This document shows positions 19,601 through 27,924 of a stretch of 37,293 bases of DNA, piece after piece; position 1 is the stretch's first letter; each line of letters starts with the position of its first letter. Under the pieces are notes generated by a model. That model ran no database searches, was not told the origin of the DNA, and saw nothing but the letters and a program-made list of their open reading frames with translations. The stretch is from Candidatus Zhuqueibacterota bacterium (GTDB lineage Bacteria; Zhuqueibacterota; Zhuqueibacteria; Oceanimicrobiales; Oceanimicrobiaceae), in the NCBI GenBank assembly GCA_029262005.1, contig JAJDAG010000053.1, positions 1 through 37,293 of the forward strand, given 5' to 3'. The translations under genes and the position numbers were made by a program.

Positions 19601-19735
19601 CTTACCCGCATCGACGTCCGGAGTCACATCCCGTTTCATTTGTCTGAGGGAGTTTACACCCAGCAGAATGATTACAAGAGTAAGGAGATTCGCCAGCAAA
19701 TGGCGTTCAGCAAAAAATCTTATGAATGTTTTCAT
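16607..19735 (-). CDS. RND-family efflux transporter (AcrB/MMPL-like inner-membrane pump)
   Basis: Inner-membrane proton-driven exporter of the hydrophobe/amphiphile efflux type. It has an N-terminal membrane helix (about 12–30) with the MKRDVTPDVD pattern seen in this family. Two large periplasmic loops (about 31–335 and about 565–850) and two clusters of membrane helices (about 336–560 and 860–1010) follow. The helix-4 pair D400/D401 in GLIVDDAIVIAEN corresponds to the proton-relay aspartates of AcrB. 1042 aa is full length. The start ATG at 19735 has a modest GAGAAATAAG ribosome site. The TolC-like channel lies upstream on the same strand, but no membrane-fusion adaptor lies between or beside them. 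Given its position next to the polyketide operon it is a plausible product exporter or self-resistance pump; this is inference. Confidence 0.93.
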   Translation of the reverse strand: MKTFIRFFAERHLLANLLTLVIILLGVNSLRQMKRDVTPDVDAGKLVITTRYPGAAPEDVELNITNKLEAELKNVDGVDLMTSYSLENISVIHITLDSDARNTEKIKRDIRDAVGRVTDLPQEVTEAPYIKEVTTENIEIIRVGIAGELPFAELAELAKQFEEKLKDIKGVSRVKKTGYLAREIKVELSQDAMEEYQIPFWEIVRAIQMRNIRATGGSFESYTSDKSIVTLAQFRNPIEVGNVIVRSTFEGPRILVKDLAIIRDGFEPEKTRFRMNGKAVVGFTIFKKGSADLIRVVKAVKDLVESEREGMPAGVELMYSSDKSGHVRSLLSVMTNNALMGLVLVVLVLFIFLNFRTAFWVAMGIPVTVFGVFFLSHFFDASINTLTLIGMIIVVGLIVDDAIVIAENISYRREMGDAPLEAAMSGTYGVLRPVFATIITTMLAFMPFFFMSGQIGQFMWSFPLIIVLALSVSFGEVLMILPAHITGKRHQVKSDRANKRGWFDGVRSRFQRFIVYVLRFRYVIVVVFIIMLVGAFLYAGKYMQFILVPGDTSDVFYVTVELETGTSLRATSDKVKAIEERIAELHKEELESFWTVVGSQRQFAPGESENWALTAVTLTPYNERERSAEKIVEGLRQQTDALLGPDRVRYFIETGGPPVGSAITLRVVGSHDKMRRVLADSVEAFLSTIEGVTDINRDDKMGKEQVQIKTDYLRLSRLGLTVADIAQTVRLAYDGEVVTRVRYGDEDVGFRVILEKNARKKPDYLGELKIPNQQGRLIPLREVAKFKVGPGPSSFYHYAGKRTVTITADLAKGSSLTPLQATNAVITHFDLSADWPGMRFVIGGEAEETQESMVSLAMAMAMAAVGIYLVLVLLFNSLTQPALVMFAIPFGLIGIIGAFALHGEPLGFMAMLGVIGMMGVVVNDSLILVNHINVHRRAEPEKRILQIVAEATTARLRPILLTSITTVAALLPTVYGFGGYNFFIAPMAMALGYGILFATPLTLFLLPSLYMAQHDIGKLIKRIPGLKYFYFIPKDAGLAKVD

Positions 19736-19810
19736 TGCTTATTTCTCTATTATTTGGTATATAATGTAGTGCTTGCCCACAGATGTACCTATAATCACAG
19801 GAAAATATCG

Positions 19811-19873
19811 AATAACGAATATCGAACAGGGATGATAAAGTAAAAAATACCCCTGCATTCGATATTCATTGTT
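19811..19873. repeat. Imperfect inverted repeat between TolC and RND genes
   Basis: AATAACGAATATCGAACAGGG (about 19811–19831) pairs with CCCCTGCATTCGATATTCATTG (from 19850), leaving an AT-rich loop. The GAATATCGAA motif also repeats just upstream (19804–19812). It resembles dispersed ATATCGAA-type intergenic repeats and could be a small MITE-like element, or act as an attenuator between the two genes. Confidence 0.5.
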
Positions 19874-19944
19874 CATTATTTTACATTTCGTTTTGTTTCT
19901 GTCGTATAACCCAACCCAGTATGTCTGTAATTTGTTTTTACGTG

Positions 19945-21408
19945 TTAAAGAAGTTCATCCATTAGTGCCCGGTACCTTACTATAAATTTTTGGTACGTAA
20001 GGGCATCGCCTGCATAGGTAAGCTTTGCATTTTCCTCACTGTCTTGACTTTGAATTACAAAAGTGAGTTCCCCGCGTCCCCGGTTGTACAACCGCAATTC
20101 CTCCTGGGTCCTCTCTCTTGCCGATTCGATCTGCTCTACATCAAGTCTTAATACTTCTTTAAGTTCATCGATCTGAATATATACATTGGTTAGAGCAGAT
20201 GTCAGAGTCAGATCCAAGTCCAGTATTTGTTTCTTCATTTGAGTCTGGAATATATCATTTTTTATAATTTGAGACTGGGCGGTGCGATCTTTGAGACGAA
20301 CGCTAAATTCCAGTCCCACATATGTATCAAGCTTGTCCATTTTTAATGATTCGCCAAAGCCCGCATCAAGGTTTTTGAAATCAACCTGCGTAACCAATGA
20401 CAGAGAGGGTTTTAATGCTTCCTCGAATCCTTTGCGAGCATATTTAAATGCATCCAAGCGAACATTGAGAGTTTTGATCTGCCGTGAAACTCTCCTTAGT
20501 TGTGCTCCTGCTTCTTCGAGGGTTGGTAATTGTTGCAGTTCGTAGAGATTGAATTCAGGATTCAAATGATAGAGTTCATTGTTCAGGGTCAATACTGCCA
20601 ATTCAGCCTGTAAGGCTTTCCAACGTGACTCGATTAACATTTGATTTCGCTTTGCAATACGCACGGCATCCCCGGCACGAATGACATCGACTTCATCAAC
20701 AAGGTAAGCCTCTCTTTTTTTATTAGTTCTTGCTAACTCTTCTTCGCTCAGTTTTAATCGATCCTGGATAATCTGTTTTTGCTCCGTGAGTAAAACCCAG
20801 TCCAGGAACTTACCAGCAAGACCGGCCAGAAAGTCTTCCTGATTTTCAAGGGATTGAGCCTCCGCAAAATCGATATCGAATTCCTTCAAATCATATTCCA
20901 GACGATCCAGGAACCCATTTCTGTTTTTGAGAAGAGGTTGCACATACCTGACTGCAAGTTGATTTTGATAGTGCTTGGACGTACCAACATCGAATACTAT
21001 GGGTGGAACCAAAGGATCTAATTGTATCTCAAAATCCTGCAGTCCGGCTTGGTCAGTGAAGTCCGATGACCAGGAGAAAGAGAGACGCCCACCTGTTTTC
21101 CAGAAAGCTTTTTGTGCCACGGCACCCAGGCTTATTTGATTTATGCTTTCTGGAGAAAAAGACGTTGCCGGCAGCGGATTTGTACGTGTATAATATGGAC
21201 CTGAGGTAATGTGCCAATCCTCGTCTCCCAAATAACTTTTTTGTCGCTCCTCTTCAAGCTGAACAGTTAGTCGCTCGCTTTCAAATAGAGGATGTACCTT
21301 TTTCAGCTGACCGAGGAACTGTTCCATAGTAATCGTTTGAGCCTGCGAAAATAGAGATGGGCTATACAATCCTATGAAAACAATAAGCATCGATTTTAAG
21401 TATTTCAT
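19945..21408 (-). CDS. TolC-like outer-membrane efflux channel
   Basis: Outer-membrane factor that would form the exit duct of a tripartite pump. A signal peptide (MKYLKSMLIVFIGLYSPSLFSQ) is followed by long alpha-helical heptad regions (about 25–75, 165–290, 310–345, 390–480) and shorter beta-strand segments (for example NQLAVRYVQPLLKNRNGFLD and YVGLEFSVRLKDRT). This alternation matches the duplicated TolC/OEP fold; 487 aa is typical. The start at 21408 has a GAGGCG ribosome site. It is upstream of the RND gene on the same strand, with a 209-base gap containing an inverted repeat. Composition is already closer to the AT-richer biosynthetic operon than to the RND gene. Confidence 0.85.
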   Translation of the reverse strand: MKYLKSMLIVFIGLYSPSLFSQAQTITMEQFLGQLKKVHPLFESERLTVQLEEERQKSYLGDEDWHITSGPYYTRTNPLPATSFSPESINQISLGAVAQKAFWKTGGRLSFSWSSDFTDQAGLQDFEIQLDPLVPPIVFDVGTSKHYQNQLAVRYVQPLLKNRNGFLDRLEYDLKEFDIDFAEAQSLENQEDFLAGLAGKFLDWVLLTEQKQIIQDRLKLSEEELARTNKKREAYLVDEVDVIRAGDAVRIAKRNQMLIESRWKALQAELAVLTLNNELYHLNPEFNLYELQQLPTLEEAGAQLRRVSRQIKTLNVRLDAFKYARKGFEEALKPSLSLVTQVDFKNLDAGFGESLKMDKLDTYVGLEFSVRLKDRTAQSQIIKNDIFQTQMKKQILDLDLTLTSALTNVYIQIDELKEVLRLDVEQIESARERTQEELRLYNRGRGELTFVIQSQDSEENAKLTYAGDALTYQKFIVRYRALMDELL

Positions 21409-21678
21409 TGTCGGTTCGCCTCGAATTTGTAATTATAAGATATGATTTTACCATACAGATGAAGTCATAAGCCAGGCGGCTTTGCATGGTATGCCCATTT
21501 GAATTCGGGAGCTGCGGCTGCAAATAATCTCTGAGAAATCGTATTGAGAGGGAATTCATCAACACTTCAGAACGTCTGCCTCTCCAACAAAATAGCTATA
21601 GAGCCTTCCGGTACACTGACTAAGCTTTTAAACGAAACTGTAAAATTGCTTCAAAGGATAGGCGAAGGATAAATTCAG

Positions 21679-22464
21679 CTATGCAGTACTTATCCTTCCA
21701 TGTGCAATGGGGTAATCTACTTCCTCAATTTTCTCCAGAGGTATGATTTTTCGCATTGATATTGAATAGGATCCATGAGTCATATAGTCTTTGACAGCCA
21801 CCGATATTTTATGTATCTCACTAGGACGAATTTGCCAAAATTGCCAATATCGGGGTTGATCATTTCTTTCAGGTTCAAAATCAATTTCAATCTCTCCTTG
21901 TTGAGAGAAGGTGAAACTGAAATGATCTAACGGAATAGATAAGCCCATCCCACAGGCCTTAATGTAAGCTTCTTTTAACGTCCACAAATCAAAAAAACGA
22001 TTCGTTTGTTTTTCTGCAGGCAGGGCATGTAATTGCTCTATCTCGATAGGCGAAAAAAAATGATTTGCTATCTCCAGCATTTTTCCCAGTCGAGGTAAAT
22101 ATTCTATATCCACTCCTATTTCCTGGTCCAGTGTCACTGCCATTACAACAAAATTGTTAGTATGCGACAGGTTAAAGCATAATGGAACGGCCAGCGAACT
22201 GCTGCTTATAAAAGGCTTGCCATAAGCGTTCTTTTTAAATTTCCATTTTTCTGGTGAGGTTGTATTCACATACAGTGATAAAACCGATCTTACAAGAGCG
22301 CGAGTAATCAAATATTGATGGCGGTCTCTTTCAAAATGAAAACGTTTCTGTTGTAAACGCTCCTCGTTATTTAGAAGATTGTGGTATTGAGATAGTAACT
22401 GAGAATCATCAATATTTTGATCCTGAACATACCATAAATGAATTTCATAGGCGGAAATAGTCAT
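21679..22464 (-). CDS. Sfp-type 4'-phosphopantetheinyl transferase
   Basis: Activates carrier proteins by moving the phosphopantetheine arm of CoA to their serine. The magnesium/CoA-binding motifs are GVDIE at 117–121 and WTLKEAYIK at 160–168, with NLSHT at 98–102 before them; 261 aa fits the Sfp subgroup rather than the short AcpS type. Expected substrates are the two free ACPs at 30461–30703 and 35643–35933 and the carrier domains of the missing megasynthase. It is the last gene of the operon, 44 bases after the phosphoesterase. A weak hairpin (AAGGATAA / TTATCCTT, 21665–21697) overlaps its end but has no T-run. Confidence 0.93.
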   Translation of the reverse strand: MTISAYEIHLWYVQDQNIDDSQLLSQYHNLLNNEERLQQKRFHFERDRHQYLITRALVRSVLSLYVNTTSPEKWKFKKNAYGKPFISSSSLAVPLCFNLSHTNNFVVMAVTLDQEIGVDIEYLPRLGKMLEIANHFFSPIEIEQLHALPAEKQTNRFFDLWTLKEAYIKACGMGLSIPLDHFSFTFSQQGEIEIDFEPERNDQPRYWQFWQIRPSEIHKISVAVKDYMTHGSYSISMRKIIPLEKIEEVDYPIAHGRISTA

Positions 22465-22508
22465 TAAAGTTATATCCCTCGATATTTCATTGTGGTAGAT
22501 CGTATCCT

Positions 22509-23267
22509 CTAATGTTCATATATACAAAGCAACTCTTTGTTTGCAATTCTATCTTCTGAGGGGTATCCAAACGCGTTATTAATGTACTGAATTCCGTCTA
22601 TAATCACGCGACGATTGACATGACTGTGCCCGTAAACATGAATGCCGGGCTTTAAAGTTCTAATTTGTTTTTCCAACAAAACACTACCCAGTGCCGGATA
22701 ATAATAGCGATAAGATTGTGGAATATAAGCAGGCATCAAATCTATGCGAGGCAAGAAGTGAGAAAAGCTAATCAGTGTTTCGTTTGCCGTTTGTAAGTAA
22801 GCTCTATTTTTTCCCAAAAAGTATTCAGTAATATTAATAGGTTGCAGATGGTTCGGCCAAACACAATTGCGAAAGTCCATCCAAGTCTCCATTAACTGAG
22901 AATTCGGATATGCAAATGAAAAATCGTACCATCCCAAGAGTGGGACAATCGACAATGAATCTCTATGGAATGGTTCAAGAGAAATGCCGTTTTCTATTGC
23001 CAGGTTGCATATCTGTTGATATTTCTCAATCGAGGTAGAAGTTCTGTCTCGTAAAACCCAGAGTTCGTGATTACCCGGAACAAATAAGACTTTTAGAAAT
23101 TTTGTGGATAATTCATAAAAACATTCTTCGAGTAATTTTCGTTCGTCTGTGACATCGCCTGCAAGAATAAGAATATCCTCGACATAATCCACAGACGATA
23201 ATTTTGACAACCATTGCCTATTTTCCTGATAATCTATGTGGATGTCAGATATGACAAAAACTCTCAT
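22509..23267 (-). CDS. Calcineurin-like metallophosphoesterase
   Basis: Soluble phosphoesterase with the complete two-metal site: D8 and H10 in SDIHID, D38 in LAGDVTD, N66/H67 in PGNHELW, and GHSHVNRR near residue 215. At 252 aa it is a compact single-domain enzyme with no signal peptide, so it should act in the cytoplasm. The spacing (31 bases after the acyltransferase, 44 before the PPTase) places it in the operon. The substrate cannot be read from sequence. It might remove a phosphate from a biosynthetic intermediate, as in self-protection schemes where a phosphorylated precursor is made, or hydrolyse a nucleotide by-product; both are guesses. Confidence 0.85.
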   Translation of the reverse strand: MRVFVISDIHIDYQENRQWLSKLSSVDYVEDILILAGDVTDERKLLEECFYELSTKFLKVLFVPGNHELWVLRDRTSTSIEKYQQICNLAIENGISLEPFHRDSLSIVPLLGWYDFSFAYPNSQLMETWMDFRNCVWPNHLQPINITEYFLGKNRAYLQTANETLISFSHFLPRIDLMPAYIPQSYRYYYPALGSVLLEKQIRTLKPGIHVYGHSHVNRRVIIDGIQYINNAFGYPSEDRIANKELLCIYEH

Positions 23268-23298
23268 TTATCCGTTCATGCTTAGGTTTCGTGAAATA

Positions 23299-24270
23299 CT
23301 ATGCTGAGCCAGCCGCTGCAATAGCCAGACGAGTCTTCAATGCTTCAATAGAATCTAAATCTCTTCCAAATTGATTTATCATTTGCAAAGGAAGGGAACG
23401 GGAATTGGCAGGCAGTATATATTTGACTGATGTTGCCAATGCGCCACTCGGGCCTGCATCAATAAAAATAAAATCGCCCTGTTTCAACGTCCAATCGATT
23501 GTTTTTTCAAAATCGATCAGGTCTCGGATAACTCCCCAGAAATAATCTTCGTTCACTTCCTGAATTGTCTCAGTGTTTAATGAAGAAATGATGGGGATTC
23601 CTATGGGCATCAGGTTGATTTGTCGGACAAGCTTTTTATACTCTTCTTCAATCGAGTCTATTAGTTCCGTATGAAAACCATATTTAACCTGTAATTTTTG
23701 AGATGTAATATTTTTTTGCTTCAAACCTTCTTGAAGATAGAGAATATCATTGGGTAAACCACTCACTACAAAACTCCTGTGAAAATTCTTTCCAGTAACC
23801 CAGCAGTTTTGAAAAAGAGCAGGAAATTCGGTTATGACTTCCTGCGATTCTATAACCGCCAACATCGCCACCAGTTGAGTCTTTTCTTCTGCAAGCTTGG
23901 CAATACCGACAGCTAATTGAATCCCATCTTCCAATGAAATAGCGCCCGAAACAACGGAAGCTGTTATCTCTCCGAGGCTGTAACCCAGGAGAAAATCGGG
24001 TTGAACACCCATCTCCATAAGAACGCGACACAGACTATATTCAATACATAATAAAGCAGGATTACTGTAAAGAATTTGATCAAAAGGCTCGCTTTTCCCA
24101 TGCCCTCGATAAAGGACATCAATCAAAGAAGTTTGAATAAGCGGAACAACGATTCCATCGCAATGATCCATCCAGTATTTAAACCTTGAGTGATTTTCAT
24201 AAAGCTCTTTTCCCATATGATAGTATTGAGACCCTTGCCCTGAAAACATAAATATAATTTTCTTTTTCAT
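23299..24270 (-). CDS. Free-standing acyltransferase-fold protein, probable acyl hydrolase (PedC/PksD type)
   Basis: Trans-acting member of the malonyltransferase fold. GQGSQ at 11–15, nucleophile S98 in GYSLGE (96–101) and H200 in YGFHT give a complete Ser-His pair. Two differences from true malonyltransferases stand out. The usual GHS is GYS. The conserved Arg that holds the malonyl carboxylate (KRG at 111–113 of the other AT) is replaced in VGIAKL around residue 123. This fits the acyl-hydrolase clade, which removes stalled acyl groups from carrier proteins in trans-AT systems, or an AT for non-carboxylated acyl groups. At 323 aa, without the C-terminal extension of the other AT, it is a simple single-domain enzyme. 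The downstream phosphoesterase follows after 31 bases. Confidence 0.8.
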   Translation of the reverse strand: MKKKIIFMFSGQGSQYYHMGKELYENHSRFKYWMDHCDGIVVPLIQTSLIDVLYRGHGKSEPFDQILYSNPALLCIEYSLCRVLMEMGVQPDFLLGYSLGEITASVVSGAISLEDGIQLAVGIAKLAEEKTQLVAMLAVIESQEVITEFPALFQNCWVTGKNFHRSFVVSGLPNDILYLQEGLKQKNITSQKLQVKYGFHTELIDSIEEEYKKLVRQINLMPIGIPIISSLNTETIQEVNEDYFWGVIRDLIDFEKTIDWTLKQGDFIFIDAGPSGALATSVKYILPANSRSLPLQMINQFGRDLDSIEALKTRLAIAAAGSA

Positions 24271-24294
24271 ATGATGACTTGTATTGGTTTTATT

Positions 24295-25869
24295 TTACAG
24301 CTTCCAATGACACTGTTTTTCATAGACTTCATTAATTTTAGTGTAATCATTTTTTCCACTGGAATTTTTTGGCAATTCTTTTACAATTTTCATTTCACTC
24401 GGCAACTTATGTTTAGGTAGTCTTTTCAGACAAGCAAAAAGCACCATTTTCTCATCGATATCATCACGTTTTGCCACTATCAGGGCGATCAGCTTATTTC
24501 CGAGCAAATTATCTGGTACGCCGAAAACGGCAACTTCTATTGCCAGACCCGTTTCAAGCACAGCATCCTCAATTTCCCGTGGATTAATCCGATGCCCACC
24601 TACTTTCAACAAATTGTCTTTCCTTCCTTTAATATAAAGGAACCCATCTTCATCCTGAAATCCAATATCTCCGGTGTGATAACCATGTTTATCCAGAACC
24701 TTCTTCGTATTTTCCGGATCATTCCAGTAACCCTGCATTATATTTGGGCCGGATGCCACAAGTTCACCAACCTGGCCTTTGGGAACCTCTTCACCACTTC
24801 TATCGAGAACTTTTAGTGAAACGCCGGGAATAGCTTTGCCTATTGAACCCATTTTTTTTCTAAAATGACACGGTTCAAGGTAAGACAAGCGCGCCGAGGC
24901 CTCAGTCGCTCCATACATGATATAGATATCTGTGTGTTCGGGAAGCACTCTCCGCAATTCTCTCTTTATTTGAATAGGCATATGCCCCCCGGCCTGTGAA
25001 CAGTAACGAAGTGATGTAAGTTGACTTCTATAACCTTCAAGAGGCGAGCGATGAAGAAGGTATGCATAGGTAGATGGGACTCCGGAAAACCCAGTAACGC
25101 TTTCCCTGACCATCTGTTCAACAATAGTGGCAGGATAGGCAAAATTATTGTTTATCACCAAACTGCCACCTACAGCAAAGTGCGTATTTAAAATCGATAA
25201 CCCCATCACATAAAAAAAAGGAAGCACGACCATCTGTTTGTCTTTATCTGAAAGACGTAAATATTGACAAATAGACTTGGTATTCGCTACAATATTTGCA
25301 TGAGACAACATGACCCCTTTAGGAGAGCCTGTTGAACCAGAAGTAAAAACGATGCTTCCCAGCGAAGAGTCCGAAATATCGATTTGAGGGTTTTCTTTCT
25401 CAATAATTCTAACCTGCTCATCCCAACAAAACGCATCATAACCATCAGACACCCAGGCGGCTTTTAAATTTTGAATTAGTAATTTTGATTTCTTAACCAG
25501 GAGCGGATCGGTTGATTTAAGCACTCTACTAAATCGTTTTGAAGCGATAATTACGCTCGGCTTCAGATTTTCAAGAAGTGGCGCTAAGCTGCCTGGTTTC
25601 AAATCGCTGCTCAGAGATGAAGCCACTGCCCCAACCTTTAACACACCATAGTAGCTAATCACAAATTCGAGACAGTTTTCAAATAAGATGGCAATTCGAT
25701 CACCTTTTTTAACACCAAGTTTAATCAGAAACCCTGCAAGATTGTTCGCTCCCGAATTGATCTCACGGTATGATGCCCGCGTATCGTTTTGTATCAGGGC
25801 AATTTTATCAGGAAAAGACTTTGCGCCTTTTTCCAGGAACTGATGAATGAGCTGATTATTTTGAACCAT
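24295..25869 (-). CDS. AMP-dependent acyl-CoA synthetase / acyl-ACP ligase
   Basis: ANL-family enzyme that activates a carboxylic acid as an acyl-adenylate and transfers it to CoA or a carrier protein. Motifs in order: TSGSTGSPKG at 176–185 (phosphate loop), YGATE at 319–323, HTGD at 398–401, KGRKDNLLKVGGHRINP at about 414–430, and catalytic K506 in SSGK. 524 aa is full length; no fused carrier domain. The GHRINPREIE segment is typical of medium/long acyl-CoA ligases associated with free ACPs. It may load a starter acid on the ACP at 35643–35933 or on CoA. Position between the amidotransferase and acyl hydrolase shows membership in the operon; the acid substrate cannot be predicted safely. 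Confidence 0.92.
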   Translation of the reverse strand: MVQNNQLIHQFLEKGAKSFPDKIALIQNDTRASYREINSGANNLAGFLIKLGVKKGDRIAILFENCLEFVISYYGVLKVGAVASSLSSDLKPGSLAPLLENLKPSVIIASKRFSRVLKSTDPLLVKKSKLLIQNLKAAWVSDGYDAFCWDEQVRIIEKENPQIDISDSSLGSIVFTSGSTGSPKGVMLSHANIVANTKSICQYLRLSDKDKQMVVLPFFYVMGLSILNTHFAVGGSLVINNNFAYPATIVEQMVRESVTGFSGVPSTYAYLLHRSPLEGYRSQLTSLRYCSQAGGHMPIQIKRELRRVLPEHTDIYIMYGATEASARLSYLEPCHFRKKMGSIGKAIPGVSLKVLDRSGEEVPKGQVGELVASGPNIMQGYWNDPENTKKVLDKHGYHTGDIGFQDEDGFLYIKGRKDNLLKVGGHRINPREIEDAVLETGLAIEVAVFGVPDNLLGNKLIALIVAKRDDIDEKMVLFACLKRLPKHKLPSEMKIVKELPKNSSGKNDYTKINEVYEKQCHWKL

Positions 25870-25936
25870 TGGACATTATCTGGTATTTTATGTAGTTTTT
25901 CAACATCCGAATGGATGCGGAATGAGGTTTCTTCCA

Positions 25937-27907
25937 TCAGAATATTGCTACATCTTTTATTTCTGGAGCGGAGTTAAAAGGGGAATTACGTATAAATTGA
26001 TGATCCAGAATCTGGGTTGAAAGAATTGCTACCAGCGCCATATTTTCTCTTTCACTCATTAACTCCCCTTGCTGTGCTCCGCATTTTTTAAGCAACTTTG
26101 AAACTTTATTTCTATCAAAGTATCCGGCTGTTTGAATGCTTTCTGCCGATAACAGTTCATTTACATAGTCAGGAGTAGAATTACCAAAGAAAGCGTGACT
26201 TATTGGCGCCCTATAGGGTTGTTTGGCCCTTTTTATCAACTCTCCTGGCACAACCCCTTCTGCTGCCTGTTTTAAGATGTATTTTTCTTCAAGAACATTC
26301 ATGCGAAAGCGGTGAGGAATCCTGCAGGCAAATTCTATCACCCGATGGTCCAAAAATGGATATCTACCTTCTACTGAGTTTCCCATTGCCATCCGATCAC
26401 CTTGAGATGACAGGAGATAGTTAGATAGAAATATTATATTTTCCGTATATTGAGCTCTCGACATGGGGTGCCAAGTCATAAAATCGCCAGGAAGCAAATT
26501 CGAGAATCGACTTACAAATTGCTCCAGGGTACCTGTTTCATTTTGCACATCAGAAGAGAAAAACCTCCTGAGCTGAGCGGTATTTTTCCATCTAAGTATA
26601 TGTGAATATGCGGGAGAGCCAATATTATCGAGGTTTTGCTTAAAAAAGCCTATAAGAAATTGCCTTGCTTTTTCATTTTTTTTCGAAAAAATATAAGGAT
26701 ATAATTTCGCGAGGAGAGCCGGTCTCATTGTGGATTTCGGATTGCGAGACCAAAATCGCCTGATTTTGTCCTCTTTGAAAATATTGTAACCAGCAAAAAT
26801 TTCATCCGCCCCTTCACCTGTCAAAACAACTTTAAATCCGTTCTCTCGAACAAGTTTTGAAAGCATGAATAAAGGAGCAGGAGCTGTCCTGATTATTGGA
26901 GTTTCAGTATGCCAAATGATCTTGGGAAAAATTCCACCAATTTCTTCGTCTCGGCAATTGACTGTTCGATGATCCGTCTTAAGCGCTTCGACCGCTTTAA
27001 ACTGAAAAGGAGCCTCATCAAACCGTTTGTCTGAAAAACTGACCGAAAATGTGCGCAATAAATTATTAAAATGGTTCTTAACAATCGAACTGATATAAGT
27101 ACTATCGAGTCCACCGCTAAGATATGCACCCACCGGAACATCTGCACGCAATCTAATTCTGGTAGCATCTTTAAGCAGCAAATCTAATTCGTCAACCCAT
27201 TCTCCCAAACAATGATCCTTTGTTTCCGGCTGTTCAAAAGAAAGTTTCCAAAAAGGTTTAATGTGCAATTCTTTACGGGAATATGTAGCAAAATGCCCAG
27301 GTGGGAGTTGATGAACTCCCTTGAACGGGCTGGTCGCTCCTAAAGGTGCCCAACAAGTAAAAATATCGGAAAGTGTTTGTACGTCAATTTTCCGGGAAAT
27401 TGTATTATCCGCAAACAGTGCTTTTATCTCAGAGCCAAACACCAAACGGTTCTGATTTTCATGGTAGAACAATGGCCTAATCCCAACCCTGTCACGGCCC
27501 AGAACCAACTTCTCCTCTCGTTGATCCCATATCGCAATAGCAAACTGACCATTTAAATCATTAAACAGCTCTGTGCCTTTTTCTTCATAAAGGTGAACCA
27601 AAACTTCTGTATCAGATTGAGTATAAAACCGATGTCCCTGTTTGATTAGACCTTTTCTAAGCTCAGGATAATTAAAAATTTCACCATTAAAAACAACCCA
27701 AATGGACTTATCTTCATTATGGATCGGTTGATCTCCACTGCCAAGATCGATAATACTGAGTCTGGTATGCGCTAAGCCAACAGGTCCATTAATGTAAATC
27801 CCGGCTGCATCAGGCCCCCTATGACGCATCTGACCGAGCATCTTTCTCAGAACCTCCTGCTTCTCTTCCAGGCAATTATAATTTATGATTCCCGCAATAC
27901 CGCACAT
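25937..27907 (-). CDS. Asparagine-synthetase-like glutamine amidotransferase (AsnB family)
   Basis: Class II glutamine-dependent amidating enzyme. The N-terminal Ntn-glutaminase keeps C2 as nucleophile (MCGIAG), R49 (HTRLSIIDLG), NGE at 74–76 and SDTE at 98–101. The synthetase domain has the PP-loop SGGLDS at 264–269 and LTGEGADEIFAGY. 656 aa is somewhat longer than primary AsnB. In a polyketide operon the family usually amidates a carboxyl group (for example malonamyl starter formation in tetracycline and glutarimide pathways, or terminal amides), rather than making asparagine. Here the likely target is a carboxyl on a carrier-bound intermediate; which one is inference. It starts 17 bases after the malonyltransferase, so the two are probably co-translated. 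Confidence 0.9.
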   Translation of the reverse strand: MCGIAGIINYNCLEEKQEVLRKMLGQMRHRGPDAAGIYINGPVGLAHTRLSIIDLGSGDQPIHNEDKSIWVVFNGEIFNYPELRKGLIKQGHRFYTQSDTEVLVHLYEEKGTELFNDLNGQFAIAIWDQREEKLVLGRDRVGIRPLFYHENQNRLVFGSEIKALFADNTISRKIDVQTLSDIFTCWAPLGATSPFKGVHQLPPGHFATYSRKELHIKPFWKLSFEQPETKDHCLGEWVDELDLLLKDATRIRLRADVPVGAYLSGGLDSTYISSIVKNHFNNLLRTFSVSFSDKRFDEAPFQFKAVEALKTDHRTVNCRDEEIGGIFPKIIWHTETPIIRTAPAPLFMLSKLVRENGFKVVLTGEGADEIFAGYNIFKEDKIRRFWSRNPKSTMRPALLAKLYPYIFSKKNEKARQFLIGFFKQNLDNIGSPAYSHILRWKNTAQLRRFFSSDVQNETGTLEQFVSRFSNLLPGDFMTWHPMSRAQYTENIIFLSNYLLSSQGDRMAMGNSVEGRYPFLDHRVIEFACRIPHRFRMNVLEEKYILKQAAEGVVPGELIKRAKQPYRAPISHAFFGNSTPDYVNELLSAESIQTAGYFDRNKVSKLLKKCGAQQGELMSERENMALVAILSTQILDHQFIRNSPFNSAPEIKDVAIF

Positions 27908-27924
27908 ATAAGCTATTTATCCTT

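Noticed and set aside
25937-27907. Housekeeping asparagine synthetase
   Set aside because: Its 17-base spacing to the malonyltransferase and position within the polyketide operon argue for a pathway role, although the domain content alone could not exclude it.
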